Part shown: piece by piece, positions 35,565-45,700 of the stretch
Numbering within the stretch: the first letter of the stretch is position 1
Layout of the letters: each line of letters begins with the position of its first letter
Assembly: GCA_008828725.1 (NCBI GenBank)
Contig: MEHQ01004274.1
Span: 37,409 to 101,408 of the forward strand
Length of the DNA: 64,000 nt
Direction of reading: 5' to 3'
Source of the DNA: Saccharina japonica
Taxonomy: Eukaryota; Sar; Phaeophyceae; Laminariales; Laminariaceae
Made by a program: the position numbers and the translations under genes
The notes under the pieces: model-generated
What the model was told of the DNA's origin: nothing
Database searches by the model: none
What the model saw: only the letters and a program-made list of their open reading frames with translations

Positions 35565-38280
35565 GTAGTGTTTTGGGAAGCTGAGCATGGTGATGCACAG
35601 TGCCGGGGGAGATTTAGACGTTGTCTTGATGAACGTTGCGTATGTCCCAGGTTTTAAGTTCCACCTGTTTTCACTGCACGAGGTTACGTCCAAGTCTGAG
35701 TGTGGCGCGATGATGGATTCTGCTGGTGTACACCTTATGGGTGGCCGCTTGATTTTTGCACGTGGGGCCTCAGGATCGTATGTGAAGGCCACCAGAGTGA
35801 AACCTGACTCGTTCATCGCAGCTGCTGTTTTGTCCCCTGGTAAGATGCAGACGATCGATATTAACGATCTCCACGTTGCTCTTGCTCACTCACACGAGAC
35901 CACTTTGCGAGAGACTGCTCGCCAATTGGGCGTGAGAGTGACTGGGGAATTGGTACCGTGTGCTGGTTGTTCTGAGGCCAAGGAGAGGAGGATGGCTGTG
36001 CCTTGGTCGACCGTGTCCCGTTCAACCAAGCCTCTGCAGCGCGTGTTTGTGGACCTCTCTGGGAAGCGACCCCCGTCTGCTGGCGGGGCGTCATACCTGA
36101 TGATGATAGTGGATGACTTCTCGCGACTCGGCTGGCCGTACTTCCTGAAGAAGAAGTCTGATGCGGCATCGGTGTTCGCTAAATTCCTATCTGATATCCG
36201 TGCTGACGGGCGCCCGTCCGTCGTCGAGTGCGTCCGTTCGGACCACGGCACTGAGTTCCTCAAGGCGGAGTTCGTGGCGATGCTCGACCACCACGGCATC
36301 CGCCGTGAGTACACGCCCGTTGCCTCTCCGAAGTACAACGGGGTCGTTGAGCGACGCATTGCATGCACGCTCGAACTTGCGATGGCGTCCTGCCTGGAGG
36401 CCAACCGCCTGTTCGACGGCGAGAAATTGCCGGCAACAGGACCTCTCTGGGCGGAGGCGTGCCACCACGCCAGCGACGTCATCAACATGACGGCGAGGGT
36501 GACGGACAAGCCGGACATGCTCTCTCCGTTCCAGAAGTTCTACGGCAGGGCGCCGTTTGCGCGGCTGCTCCCCTTCCTGAAGCCGGGGTACCACCACGTG
36601 ACGCGGACCCTGAAATCGAAGCCGAAGGCGGAGCCGTGTTTTTACCTGAGCAGCGGCACCCACCACCCACGGGACTGCTGCAAGATCCTGCTGCAGTCTG
36701 GCTTCAAGTCCTACACTCGCGATTTCATGTGGAAGCACCCGAGGAAGGCTTTTGTTGGTCTGCAGCCGGCGGTGCCGGAGGGGCCCTCCCCGACGCTGCC
36801 GCCGCCCCCGGGGGTGCAGGAGCTCCCGGACGACCTGAGTTTGGGGTCTGTGCCGTCGTCGCCGCTACCTCCGCCGCCATCGCCATCACCGCCACTGCCG
36901 TCGTCGCCGATAGTTGTGTCGCCTTCGCCGCCGCTGACGTCGTCACCGATAGTTGTGTCGCCTTCGCCGCCGCTGCCGTCGTCACCGATAGTTGTGTCGC
37001 CTTCGCCGCAGCTACCGACGTCGCCGCCACCGCTGTCGCCGTCGCCGCAGCTGCCGCCGCCGTCGTCGCCGCTGCAACCTCAGCCGCAGATGTCGGTGTG
37101 TGCTGCGCGGGAACTGGGGTCTCACAACCCGGGCCCGGAGGACGCTGGTGGGCAGATGGGCCGTACGAGGGGAGAGACGGCACGCAACCGTGGAAGCCAG
37201 GAACATGGGCTGCTGTCGTTGATGGCGGCCCGGGAGGTAATTGGGCACGTGCTTTTCCACCAAAGCTCGCCACACCAAAACCCCCCCCTGCCCACACGCC
37301 CGGCAAGCGAGCTCTCGACGCCGAACTCGTACGCCGAAGCCTGTGCCGACGACTACTCCCATCTTTGGGTGCAGGCGATGGAGAAGGAATTTCATGGCCT
37401 GGCTGACGCCGGGACATTTGGAGATTCATAGCAACCAAGGGGCTTGAACGTGATATCGGCGAAGTGGGTATACACGTGGAAGACAAACGAGCACGGCGAG
37501 GTGGTTAGGGCAAAGGCGAGGCTGGTAGCGAGGGGTTTCAAACAGCGTGAGGGTATTGATTTCTTTGAGACTTTTGCTCCGACGCCTGCGGCGTCGTGTT
37601 TTCGGTTGTTGGCTGGTCTTGCGTGCGAGTTGGATTTAGATCTATGCCATTTCGATGCCGAGCAGGCATTCGTCCAGTCGAACCTGGAAGAGGATGTTTT
37701 TATGCGTCTACCTCAGGGTTGCGGCGAAATGTCCGGTATGATAGTACGATTGAACCGCAGTCTCTACGGCTTAAAGCAAGCGTCGAGATCGTGGCACAAT
37801 CACTTGATGATGCAGATGAAGAGTCTTGGATTTGAGCAGTGCCCCGCGGATGCTTGTGTTATGCGTCTGATCGAGTCGGGGTCTGTTTCCATAGTAACAG
37901 TAGTGCATGTAGATGATATATTTGCGGTGGGACGAAAGGACAGGTGNGATCAGTTCTGCGATGACCTGAATCGACTTGTCCCGATCAATAATCTGGGCGA
38001 GTTGAGGTGGTATGCTGGATGCCGTTTTTCTAGGGACTGGGGGGCTGGTACGTTGACGATTTCGCAGCAATCTTTCGCTGAAAACACTGCTGCAAAATTC
38101 AATGTCGACTCGAGCAGGATGACTCCGCTCGCAACAGGCCTGGAGCTCGAGGAGTTCGACGTGACTGAACCCGACGGCGACTGGCCCTTTCGCGAGTTAG
38201 TTGGGTGCTTGATGTGGCTTGCAAACCAGACGCGACCGGATATCTCGAACGCTGTTCGAGCGGTAGCTAGGTACACATGT
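35565..38280 (+). pseudogene. Copia Pol, second unit
   Basis: Repeats protease-side sequence, integrase, linker and reverse transcriptase with about 1 percent substitutions. Examples are LLGG versus LMGG, KGRR versus KERR and AFPK versus ASPK. The SP-rich linker is longer by about 45 bp. The same TAG sits at 37429-37431. This unit continues further into reverse transcriptase: VHVDDIFAVGR carries the catalytic DD pair near 37905. An N at 37947 interrupts one codon. The end of reverse transcriptase and the start of the RNase H junction (FRELVGCLMWLANQTRPD) are present, after which the fold-back begins. RNase H itself is missing. Confidence 0.85.
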
Positions 38281-38818
38281 TCACCCAAGGAGAAGCACTG
38301 GAGAGCAGCGATCGGTATTTTAGAGTACGTACCTAGCTACCGCTCGAACAGCGTTCGAGATATCCGGTCGCGTCTGGTTTGCAAGCCACATCAAGCACCC
38401 AACTAACTCGCGAAAGGGCCAGTCGCCGTCAGGTTCAGTCACGTCGAACTCCTCGAGCTCCAGGCCTGTTGCGAGCGGAGTCATCCTGCTCGAGTCGACA
38501 TTGAATTTTGCAGCAGTGTTTTCAGCGAAAGATTGCTGCGAAATCGTCAACGTACCAGCTCCCCAATCCCTAAACCACGGCATCCAGCATACCACCTCAA
38601 CTCGCCCAGATTATTGATCGGGACAAGTCGATTCAGGTCATCGCAGAACTAGTCACCCCTGTCCTTCCGTCCCATCGCAAATATATCACCCACATGCGCT
38701 ACTGTTACTATGGAAACAGACCCCGACTCGATCAGACGCATAACACAAGCATCCGCGGGGCACTGCTCAAATCCAAGACTCTTCATCTGCATCATCAAGT
38801 GATTGTGCCACGATCTCG
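37784..38818. repeat. 490-bp fold-back inside copia
   Basis: 37784-38274 is repeated in inverted orientation at 38329-38818, with a 54-bp spacer. The arms are not identical: tgccgtttttctagggactgg on the left corresponds to tgccgtggtttagggattgg on the right. So the right arm comes from a slightly different copy. The right arm ends one base before LTR sequence. Confidence 0.9.
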
Positions 38819-38819
38819 A

Positions 38820-39063
38820 TGGATATCGAGTCGAAACCGTCGTAGACTTCTGAGGAGTTATATATGTATGATGGCTTTTATGATGTGGCGGGAAGGGACC
38901 GTCAGGTTGAGTGGTGGGATTTCATTCCCCCGCTTTTGGTGCGATGCGACGCAGCATCTGCCACTGTGATAAATAATATATTTCTGTGTTTTCTTCTTGA
39001 GCGGTGTGCTCTCCTCTTGATCGTCCTCGACTTATACCTGCTCGAGCCCGGACACTTCTAATA
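38820..39063 (+). repeat. Copia 3' LTR, missing its first 14 bp
   Basis: Matches 31126-31369. The first 14 bp of the LTR (tgttggttgtgatg) are replaced by the end of the fold-back. Confidence 0.9.
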
Positions 39064-39068
39064 TATAC

Positions 39069-39710
39069 CGAGTATGTACAACTGATTGTTCGTTCATGTA
39101 CGCAGCAGCAGTCAGTGTGCACCACGCGATGCGTGCCGCTCACGTTGTATACATGAGCTGCTTGCGGCACTCTGCGATGGATCTGACACTATATATCGTC
39201 GTTGAGGGAGCGGGGCATGGTTTTGTGCATGCATGCACGCATGCGGCTACGGGTATATATGTTGGCCGTTTGCTGCTGCTCTGCTTGCAGCACAGCAGCA
39301 GCAGCAGTGCATATATACACAGAGATAGATACGTACATAAACGGTGAGCCTTGCTCATATCGTGATTTTTGTTTTTTTGAACGACGCTGTCTGTCGCATC
39401 TGCTACAGAGGACAGGGGTAGGTGTGTCCTCTTTCGAGGCTTGTGAGACCCGAACGATTGTCGGTAGCCGTGCCGATGTGCTTGAAACAGGTGTGGATGG
39501 CTCTACCCGATTTCTATTTACTACAGAATCAACAAGAGCTGCCAACAACGAGATCAGTTCTTTGATGCAACATATGAAAGATACCTGGTTGCCGACGAAG
39601 TCATAAAAAATATCGATTCTTCTGCAACAGTAGTGTGTGAATCTATAGTAGGCAGCCATACCGAACGCGAGATATTATGTGAGAAACTACCGTATAAGCA
39701 GTCCATCAAT
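39069..39710. other. Coding-like stretch, unresolved
   Basis: Contains a short CAG/CTG region (39268-39310) and a plus frame ending at 39606 with protein-like composition (TRAANNEISSLMQHMKDTW). The minus strand is open too (39189-39659). No ATG with agreeing splice sites was found for either. Confidence 0.25.
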
Positions 39711-39884
39711 TTATCTGACTCTCTCCTCTTTGAAGCTCGGGTCTCCTGCTTTGAGGCGCTTCTCTTCCCTAAAACTCTTGTTCTTCTTGGAAAGTTTTCA
39801 CACCCTGTACAACTACAACTAACAACTACAACTAATAGTTGTGCGCGGCCGCATCTACTCAGTAGTTGTCCCTAAACAACTAGT

Positions 39885-40371
39885 TGCACAGGTTTTCCAA
39901 ACAATAGTTGTCTACAGATAACTAGTTGCACAACTTTTTCAAACAGTAGTTGTCTACAGACAACTAGTTGCACAACTTTTTCAAACAGTAGTTGTCTACA
40001 GACAACTAGTTGCACAACTTTTTCAAACAGTAGTTGTCTGCAGACAACTAGTTGCACAACTTTTTCAAACAGTAGTTGTCTACAGACAACTAGTTGCACA
40101 ACTTTTTCAAACAGTAGTTGTCTGCAGACAACTAGTTGCACAACTTTTTCATCAAGAAGTTGTCTACAGACAACTAGTTGCACAACTTTTTCAAAGAGTA
40201 GTTGTCTACAGACAACTAGTTGCACAACTTTTTCAAAGAGTGGTTGTCTGCAGACAACTAGTTGCACAACTTTCTCAAACAGTAGTTGCCTACGGACAAC
40301 TAGTTGCACGACTTTTCCAAACAGTAGTTGTCGTAAAGACAACTAGTTGCACAACTTTTTCGAACAGTAGC
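39885..40371 (+). repeat. 42-bp palindromic minisatellite, array 1
   Basis: About 12 units. Each contains tagttgtctgcagacaacta (a perfect 20-bp palindrome when the centre is tgca) and caactagttg (a 10-bp palindrome), followed by cacaactttttcaaacag. Because 42 is a multiple of 3, frames stay open. On the minus strand it reads QLLFEKVVQLVVCR repeatedly. Confidence 0.95.
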
Positions 40372-40393
40372 AGTTGTAGTTGTACAGGGTGTG

Positions 40394-40930
40394 CTGTTTT
40401 TGGAAGGTAACCTGGGCCTCATTCCTGAGGAAATCCCGAAGCTGGGCCATGACGTGGTGCACACCAAGATCCCCCGGACGGTTGTCGAACCCCATGGTGG
40501 GGCTGGCACAGCTCGACGGCGTGTTTGGTCCGTTGGACCTCACCGACGAAGTGGAGCCGGAGGTTGCAACAGGAGACTAGTAGAGTAATCCGGCGGAGGG
40601 GCGGCGCGTGATAGCGGCCTGGCCGAGTTGCGATTATGTCTTGCTATTAATAGTCGAGAGGCTTTTAGAAGCTCGCCTCTATTCTGATATTTGTCCACAC
40701 GAATTACGAATTACGCAATCTCTCATCATATGTATGATGCGGCAGAATGATAATGGGGGGGGGTGAGGTGCGGCTTTCGGTGGGTGTTGGGTAGTGCATT
40801 TTGTTTCGCGCGTTCTGGGCGGCACACACACGAAAACGATAGAATAGATGCAATCACGTGGAAGATGTAAAGGCCAATAGCAATGGTTTTCGTTTGGTGC
40901 GGCGATTGGGAGTAGCACATGTCGAACAAT
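40394..40930 (+). other. Inter-array segment with possible C-terminal coding end
   Basis: A plus-strand frame 40380-40580 ends in an acidic tail (PLDLTDEVEPEVATGD, then a TAG). Its first half overlaps another open frame (GLIPEEIPKLGHDVVHT). It may be the end of a captured gene. From 40600 to 40930 nothing is supported apart from a short G-run near 40756. Confidence 0.25.
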
Positions 40931-40949
40931 ACACACGTTCAGGTTGTCC

Positions 40950-41868
40950 GCAGACAACTAATCAGACAACTAATAGTTGTGCACGGCCGCAACTACTCAG
41001 TAGTTGCCCCAAAACAACTAGATGCATAGGTTTTTCACCCAGTAGTTGTCTGCGGACAACTAGTTGCACAAGTTTTTCAAACAGTAGTTGTCTACAGACA
41101 ACTAGTTGCACAAGTTTTCAAAACAGTAGTTATCTACAGACAACTAGTTGCAAAACTTTTTCAAATAGTAATTGTCTGCAGACAACTAGTTGCACAACTT
41201 TTTCAAAGAGTAGTTGTCTACAGACAACTAGTTGCACAACGTTTTCAAACAGTAGTTGTCTGCAGACAACTAGTTGCACAACGTTTTCATCAAGTAGTTG
41301 TCTACAGACAACTAGTTGCACAACTTTTTCATCAAGTAGTTGTCTACAGACAACTAGTTGCACAGCTTTTTCAAAGAGTAGTTGTCCGCAGACAACTAGT
41401 TGCACAGGTTTTCCAAAACGTAGTTGTCTGCAGACAACTAGTTGCACAACTTTTTCAAACAGTAGTTGTCTACAGACAACTAGTTGCACAAGTTTTCAAA
41501 ACAGTAGTTATCTACAGACAACTAGTAATTGCAAAACTTTTTCAAACAGTAGTTGTCTGCAGACAACTAGTTGCACAAATTTTTCAAAGAGTAGTTGTCT
41601 ACAGACAACTAGTTGCACAACGTTTTCAAACAGTAGTTGTCTGCAGACAACTAGTTGCACAATTTTTTCATCAAGTAGTTGTCTACAGACAACTAGTTGC
41701 ACAACTTTTTCATCAAGTAGTTGTCTACAGACAACTAGTTGCGCAGCTTTTTCAAAGAGTAGTTGTCCGCAGACAACTAGTTGCACGACTTTTCCAAACA
41801 GTAGTTGTCTACAGACAACTAGTTGCACAACCGTTTCACACAGTAGTTGTCTGGCAGACAACTACAAT
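40950..41868 (+). repeat. 42-bp palindromic minisatellite, array 2
   Basis: About 20 units in the same orientation as array 1. Variant order shows that a block of nine units (about 41073-41450) is repeated at about 41451-41831, so the array grew partly by block duplication. In the plus strand the array is open as a 14-residue Cys/Ser/Thr repeat (SCTTFSNSSCLQTT) preceded by 30 non-repetitive residues. There is no sign it is a real gene. Confidence 0.95.
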
Positions 41869-41899
41869 TAGTTGTAGTTGTACAGGGTGTGAAAGTTTT

Positions 41900-42624
41900 G
41901 TTCTTCGTTTCACGGATATCATGTTCTCCGTGGATCTTTGATTTTTTAATTGAGGCGAGATATTTTGAGTGGAGACTCGCACCACAAATATCTCTCTCAG
42001 CAGCAACAGCACCACGCATATCATCCTCAGCGGCCAGTAGAGCCGAGGTATCTCTGCAAGATCCGCGCACTTCGAGGTCGCTGCGCTCGGCGGCGGCGCT
42101 TGACCCAAGAGTGCGCGCGGGCGGAAAGTGACAGGCGGAGGCTGAGGGAGGCGACCCTCGAGAAGAGCGGGCGAGAAAGCCAACGCGAGGCCGTCGAAAC
42201 GGGTCCCAAGTGCGAGTCCGGTCTGAAGCGAAGTGAAGCTCCAGGAGGCCCGAGAGGTCGAGAGAGGTTGGAGTCAAACATATATATATATACGTACAAA
42301 TTCGATGAAAATCGACGAGCGTTGGGAATGCTGAACCCTCTGTACGCGATAAAAATCAAGGCAAGAACCGTAGTGGGGAGGAGGGAGAAGAGCCTGCTGT
42401 GTGACCCCGGATCTGAGTTACGACTAGGGAGGGAGAGGGGCAGAAGTGCGAAGATAATGAATGAGATGAAAAAAAACACACACACAGTCTGGTGGTATTT
42501 TAGTGAAGACCTAACTATCTATGCCCATATATGGTACCGGGGATGGAGCTTAAACGTCCCCGTAGTCGTGATTTAAATCTCGCCTACGTAGTCGAGATTA
42601 TCAGTCCCCATACATTCGTACCTT
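41900..42624. other. No confident gene; old repeat fragment
   Basis: 42330-42460 is an inverted relative of the insert at 20690-20885 (shared cgtaactcagatccggggtc). GC-rich frames on both strands around 42000-42280 are open but undecidable. Confidence 0.4.
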
Positions 42625-42770
42625 TGTTATGGTACTGCTGGAACGATGTGAAAACGTTGGTACATACCTGGTATCGGGTCTTATATGAATCGTATTGGTA
42701 GTAATTGGAAGGCGTATCTTACATGGGTTCCAGGGAGGGTGGCCGTCAGGCCGCCCGCACGATGCCTTTG
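42625..42770 (+). repeat. Gypsy LTR fragment
   Basis: Starts tgttatggtactgctgg and follows the minus-strand sequence of the 60403-60692 LTR through tacctggtat, aatcgtattggtagta and ttggaaggcg. The match fades after about 42740. Confidence 0.65.
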
Positions 42771-42981
42771 GGTCTATCGGTAGGGTTTTTTTTTTTATTA
42801 CGACGCATTTTTATTAGTCAATACGCTATAATACGAGTGCTTTACCCTTTACCGAGCGAGATTAAAAACGGGTTTTGATTACGAGCTGGTTCAAGGGCGG
42901 GTGAAAAAAAGAACCCGAGACCCACACTCACATTTTTGCATTTGGGGTCGACTGGGGGGGGGGGGGGGGGTTTTTTTGTTN

Positions 42982-43624
42982 GAGTCGCCATGGAGTCGCC
43001 ATAGAGTCGCCATGGACATGCCATGTACGTGCCATGGAGTCGCCATGGACATGCCATGGAGTCGCCATGGAGTCGTCATGGAGTCGCCATGGACATGCCA
43101 TAGAGTCACCATGGTGTCGCCATGGAGCCGCCATGGAGTCGCCATGGACATGCCATGGACGTGCCATGGAGTCGCCATGGACATGCCATGGAGTCGCCAT
43201 GGAGTCGCCATGGAGTCACCATAGAGTCGCCATGGACATGCCATGGGGTCGCCATGGATTCACCATGGAGTTACCATGGACATGCCATGGCGTCGCCATG
43301 GCGTCGCCATGGAGTCGCCATGGAGTCGCCATGGACATGCCATGGAGTCGCCATGGGCAGTGCCATGAGAGTCGCCATGGGCAGCATATCGCATGGCATG
43401 TACGTGCCATGGAGTCGCCATGGACATGCCATGGAGTCGCCATGGCAGCATCGTGCATGGAGTCGCCATGGACATGCCATGGAGTCGCCACGGCCATGCC
43501 ATGGAGTCGCCACGGAGTCGCCATGGGGTCGCCATGGACACGCCATGGATTCGCCATGGAGTCGCCATGGAGTTGCCATGGAGTCGCCATGGACATGCCA
43601 TGGAGTCGCCATGGCGCTGCTGTC
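42982..43624 (+). repeat. 11-bp CCATGG minisatellite, left array
   Basis: About 58 units of 11 bp, mainly agtcgccatgg and acatgccatgg, each containing the palindrome ccatgg. As 11 is not a multiple of 3, the three frames cycle through the same units. None of the six frames meets a stop over long distances, which explains the long ORFs here (repeats of MESPWTCHGVA or, on the other strand, MATPWHVHGDS). I do not regard these as genes. Confidence 0.95.
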
Positions 43625-44162
43625 GGGTAACCATGGCCTGTCCGTGGCGGTGTGCAAAAATAACGCGCAAACAAATGTCGGATAATGTACATCACCCTGG
43701 CACTGGTGCTTATGTTCGGCCTTGACGTACGTACGTAGCACACAGGCCTTCCCCTTCGAAGTCTGCTGCTCTGTCTGTGCTGTTTGCTGCTGGTTGATGT
43801 TGTTGGTACTTCTCCTGGCATTGTTCCCCCTCTTGAGCGTCTTGCGCCTGACACGGAGAGCTCTGACTGCCTGGTCTGCAGCTGGTGGTGGCCTCTTTGC
43901 TGCTGTGGTGCTGCTGCTGTGGTGGTGGTGCTGTGCTGCTGCTGCTGCTGCTGATGATGATGATGGCACCGAGGACGGCGCTCGTATGTACAGAAACATG
44001 ACATTCCCGTGAGCGCGGGTCGAATTTCGGGGTAGTTTTGGCCTTTCGGCCAATGAGGATCGTCGTACGAGCTGGTTCCAGCGAGAGCAGGAACGTTTCG
44101 GCTTCAGACTTTTGCGCCCTAAGGCCGACTCTTATGGGATCGGAATCCAGAAACCAAAACAG

Positions 44163-45129
44163 TAGGGCTGTGAGTCGGTTTAAATTCACGACTAATAATT
44201 AGTCGCTAGTCGGCCAAAAACGCCCCCCCCGGCCGAGGGGGCCCCGCTGGAGGCGCCCCCGAAGGGCCCGCCGGAGGCGCCTCCGGAGGCGGAAAACACG
44301 CAATTTGGCTTCATTTTACGCAAGAAAAGCGAAAACAATATGACCTAGATTCACATAAGTTTCAAACGAAAAACACAAAAAATCTTCAATTTACACAAGA
44401 AATTCACAAAAAAAACGAGAAGTACAACGCATGCACCAGCAGGTAGATCTACCCCGGACTAGAGGAGCTTGACAGCAATTGTTTGAATCGCAATACTACC
44501 TGGCGGGGATACGAGCGAAAAAGCGAACTCATCACCAAGATAGCGGTGCAAAAATTATCCCCAGAAGAAAAGGTTTTCTTGGGTAGGGGCATCGGCGAAA
44601 TCACCGTTCGCCTCGCAAAGCTTGCGCACAGCTATGCCAGGGAGCGAGTCCTTGAGGTAGACCATGAAAAACTTTCACAGCGGGTTGTTGGATCTGAGCG
44701 GCTTGCTGCGCCTCTGCTCATGCTTCACGCGGTAGAGCACGGTTTCGGGGTCGCGTGCACTCGCCAAGCAAGGTGGTCCGCGGGCCGATAATGGCCACAA
44801 CTTCGCCGACGGGATCTCCGCCCTCAGCGTTGGCATTGGGTGCGCCAGGGCTGACGCCGTCTGTACCGTCGAGACAGATGGGCTGTTCCGCCATGTTTGC
44901 GTGTGTGTGTGGATCTCCCGCTGTGCGCTGTAGTGTCACAGGGCATGTGAGGGTATCCGCAGCCCGCAGCAATTCACGTTAAAAGCTGTACCCCGCATTA
45001 AAAAATCCTTCCTACAGTTAGTTAAGGAAAACCCAATAAGTCGGAAAGTCGGCACCTCCGTTTCACGACTGGCTATTAGTCCGACTAATAACTAGTCGGC
45101 GACTTAAGTCGTGCCGACTCATAGTCCTA
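44163..45129 (+). mobile_element. hAT-like non-autonomous element, left-arm copy
   Basis: Ends are TAGGGCTGTGAGTCGG and, inverted, TAGGACTATGAGTCGG. They are flanked by perfect 8-bp repeats CAAAACAG (44155-44162 and 45130-45137). TIRs starting TAGGG with 8-bp duplications are the hAT pattern. Subterminal AGTCG/CGACT motifs are abundant at both ends, as in hAT transposase-binding regions. The interior (967 bp in all) includes a GC-rich palindromic block near 44225-44292. There is no transposase motif, so it would have to be moved in trans. Confidence 0.85.
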
Positions 45130-45237
45130 CAAAACAGCTTTTCCCCTTTGTGGTGGTGAAACCCGCACAAGGCTCCGCTTCTTTTTCTGTCCCAAAACCT
45201 GCCCGACGCAGCAAAAAAAACGAGCTTTTCGCACACA

Positions 45238-45700
45238 GCAACCACCGATGCCACGATTTATCGCTTCACAGAGCACGGGTCACGCTAAAACTTCAAAGGC
45301 GGTATGCTCCTCTTCTCTGAGCGTCCTCGCTGCCAAGTATGAGGGCCGTAGGTGGCCTGTGGCTAGATGTCTCGCACATAACGTGAGGCCTGGTCCATTT
45401 CTGTTTCAACTTTTTGCTGATCGAAACAGGGTAAATACCCTGTTTCGATCAGCAAAAAGTTGAGACAGAAATGGACCAGGCCTCACGTTATGTGCGAGAC
45501 CTCTAGATACCCTGTTTCGATCAGAAAAAGTTGAGACAGAAATGGACCAGGCCTCACGTTATGTGCGAGACCTCTAGCCACAGGCCACCTACGGCCCTCA
45601 TACTTGGCAGCGAGGACGCTCAGAGAAGAGGAGCATACAACCTTGGAAGTTTTAGCGCGACCCGTGCTCTGTGAGGCGATAACTCGTGGCATCGGTGGTT
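45238..45700. repeat. Nested fold-back inside each palindrome arm
   Basis: 45248-45432 is inverted at 45433-45692 (gaaacagggta|aataccctgtttc at the centre). The right half contains a tandem 71-72 bp duplication of ataccctgtttcgatcag ... gagacctctag. Homology of the two halves extends outward to gccgactcttatgggatcgg (44123 and 45838), with the hAT-like element inserted in the left half only. The mirror copy is at about 51214-51676. Confidence 0.85.

Larger units (their letters stand above)
31107..39068 (+). mobile_element. Ty1/copia-type LTR retrotransposon, rearranged
   Basis: Bounded by TATAC direct repeats (31107-31111 and 39064-39068) immediately outside the two LTRs, as expected for a 5-bp target-site duplication. 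The domain order gag, CCHC knuckle, protease, integrase, reverse transcriptase is the copia order. Inside, a stretch running from protease to reverse transcriptase is present twice (about 33389-35563 and 35565-37780), joined at an N. The 3' end of pol is replaced by an inverted copy of 37784-38274. Several frameshifts and stops make it non-autonomous as written. Confidence 0.9.
39799..41891 (+). mobile_element. DNA transposon with TIRs, 8-bp TSD and 42-bp repeat arrays
   Basis: Both ends carry a 24-bp terminal inverted repeat beginning CACACCCTGTACAAC. Directly outside are 8-bp repeats AAAGTTTT (39791-39798 and 41892-41899). A related unoccupied site with a single copy is at 30507-30514. An internal copy of the right-hand TIR lies at 40372-40393, so the element may be composite. 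Between the arrays is unique DNA (40394-40930) including a frame ending PLDLTDEVEPEVATGD. No transposase motif was recognised, so the element is probably non-autonomous. An 8-bp duplication fits the hAT superfamily, but the TIR is not a standard hAT end. Confidence 0.85.
39711..42183 (-). pseudogene. Minus-strand ORF split by a transposon
   Basis: On the minus strand, 42183 down to 41892 is an open frame ending ISVKRRTKL. It resumes on the other side of the 39799-41891 element as SKKNKSFREEKRLKAG and stops at 39711. With one copy of the 8-bp duplication the two parts are in frame. The same KRRTKLSKKNK peptide occurs at 30490-30530 without interruption. The upstream part (42183-42020) is low-complexity and may be a different frame, so only the C-terminal part is supported. 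Product unknown. It is basic and probably nuclear, or mobile-element encoded. Confidence 0.35.

Noticed and set aside
40858..41871. A 337-residue ORF with Cys/Ser/Thr repeats, looking like a secreted repeat protein
   Set aside because: It coincides with the 42-bp transposon array, whose unit length is divisible by three and stop-free; there is no signal peptide or splice support.
44222..44292. GC-rich inverted block, possible terminator or structured RNA
   Set aside because: It lies inside the hAT-like element and has no neighbouring gene to regulate.
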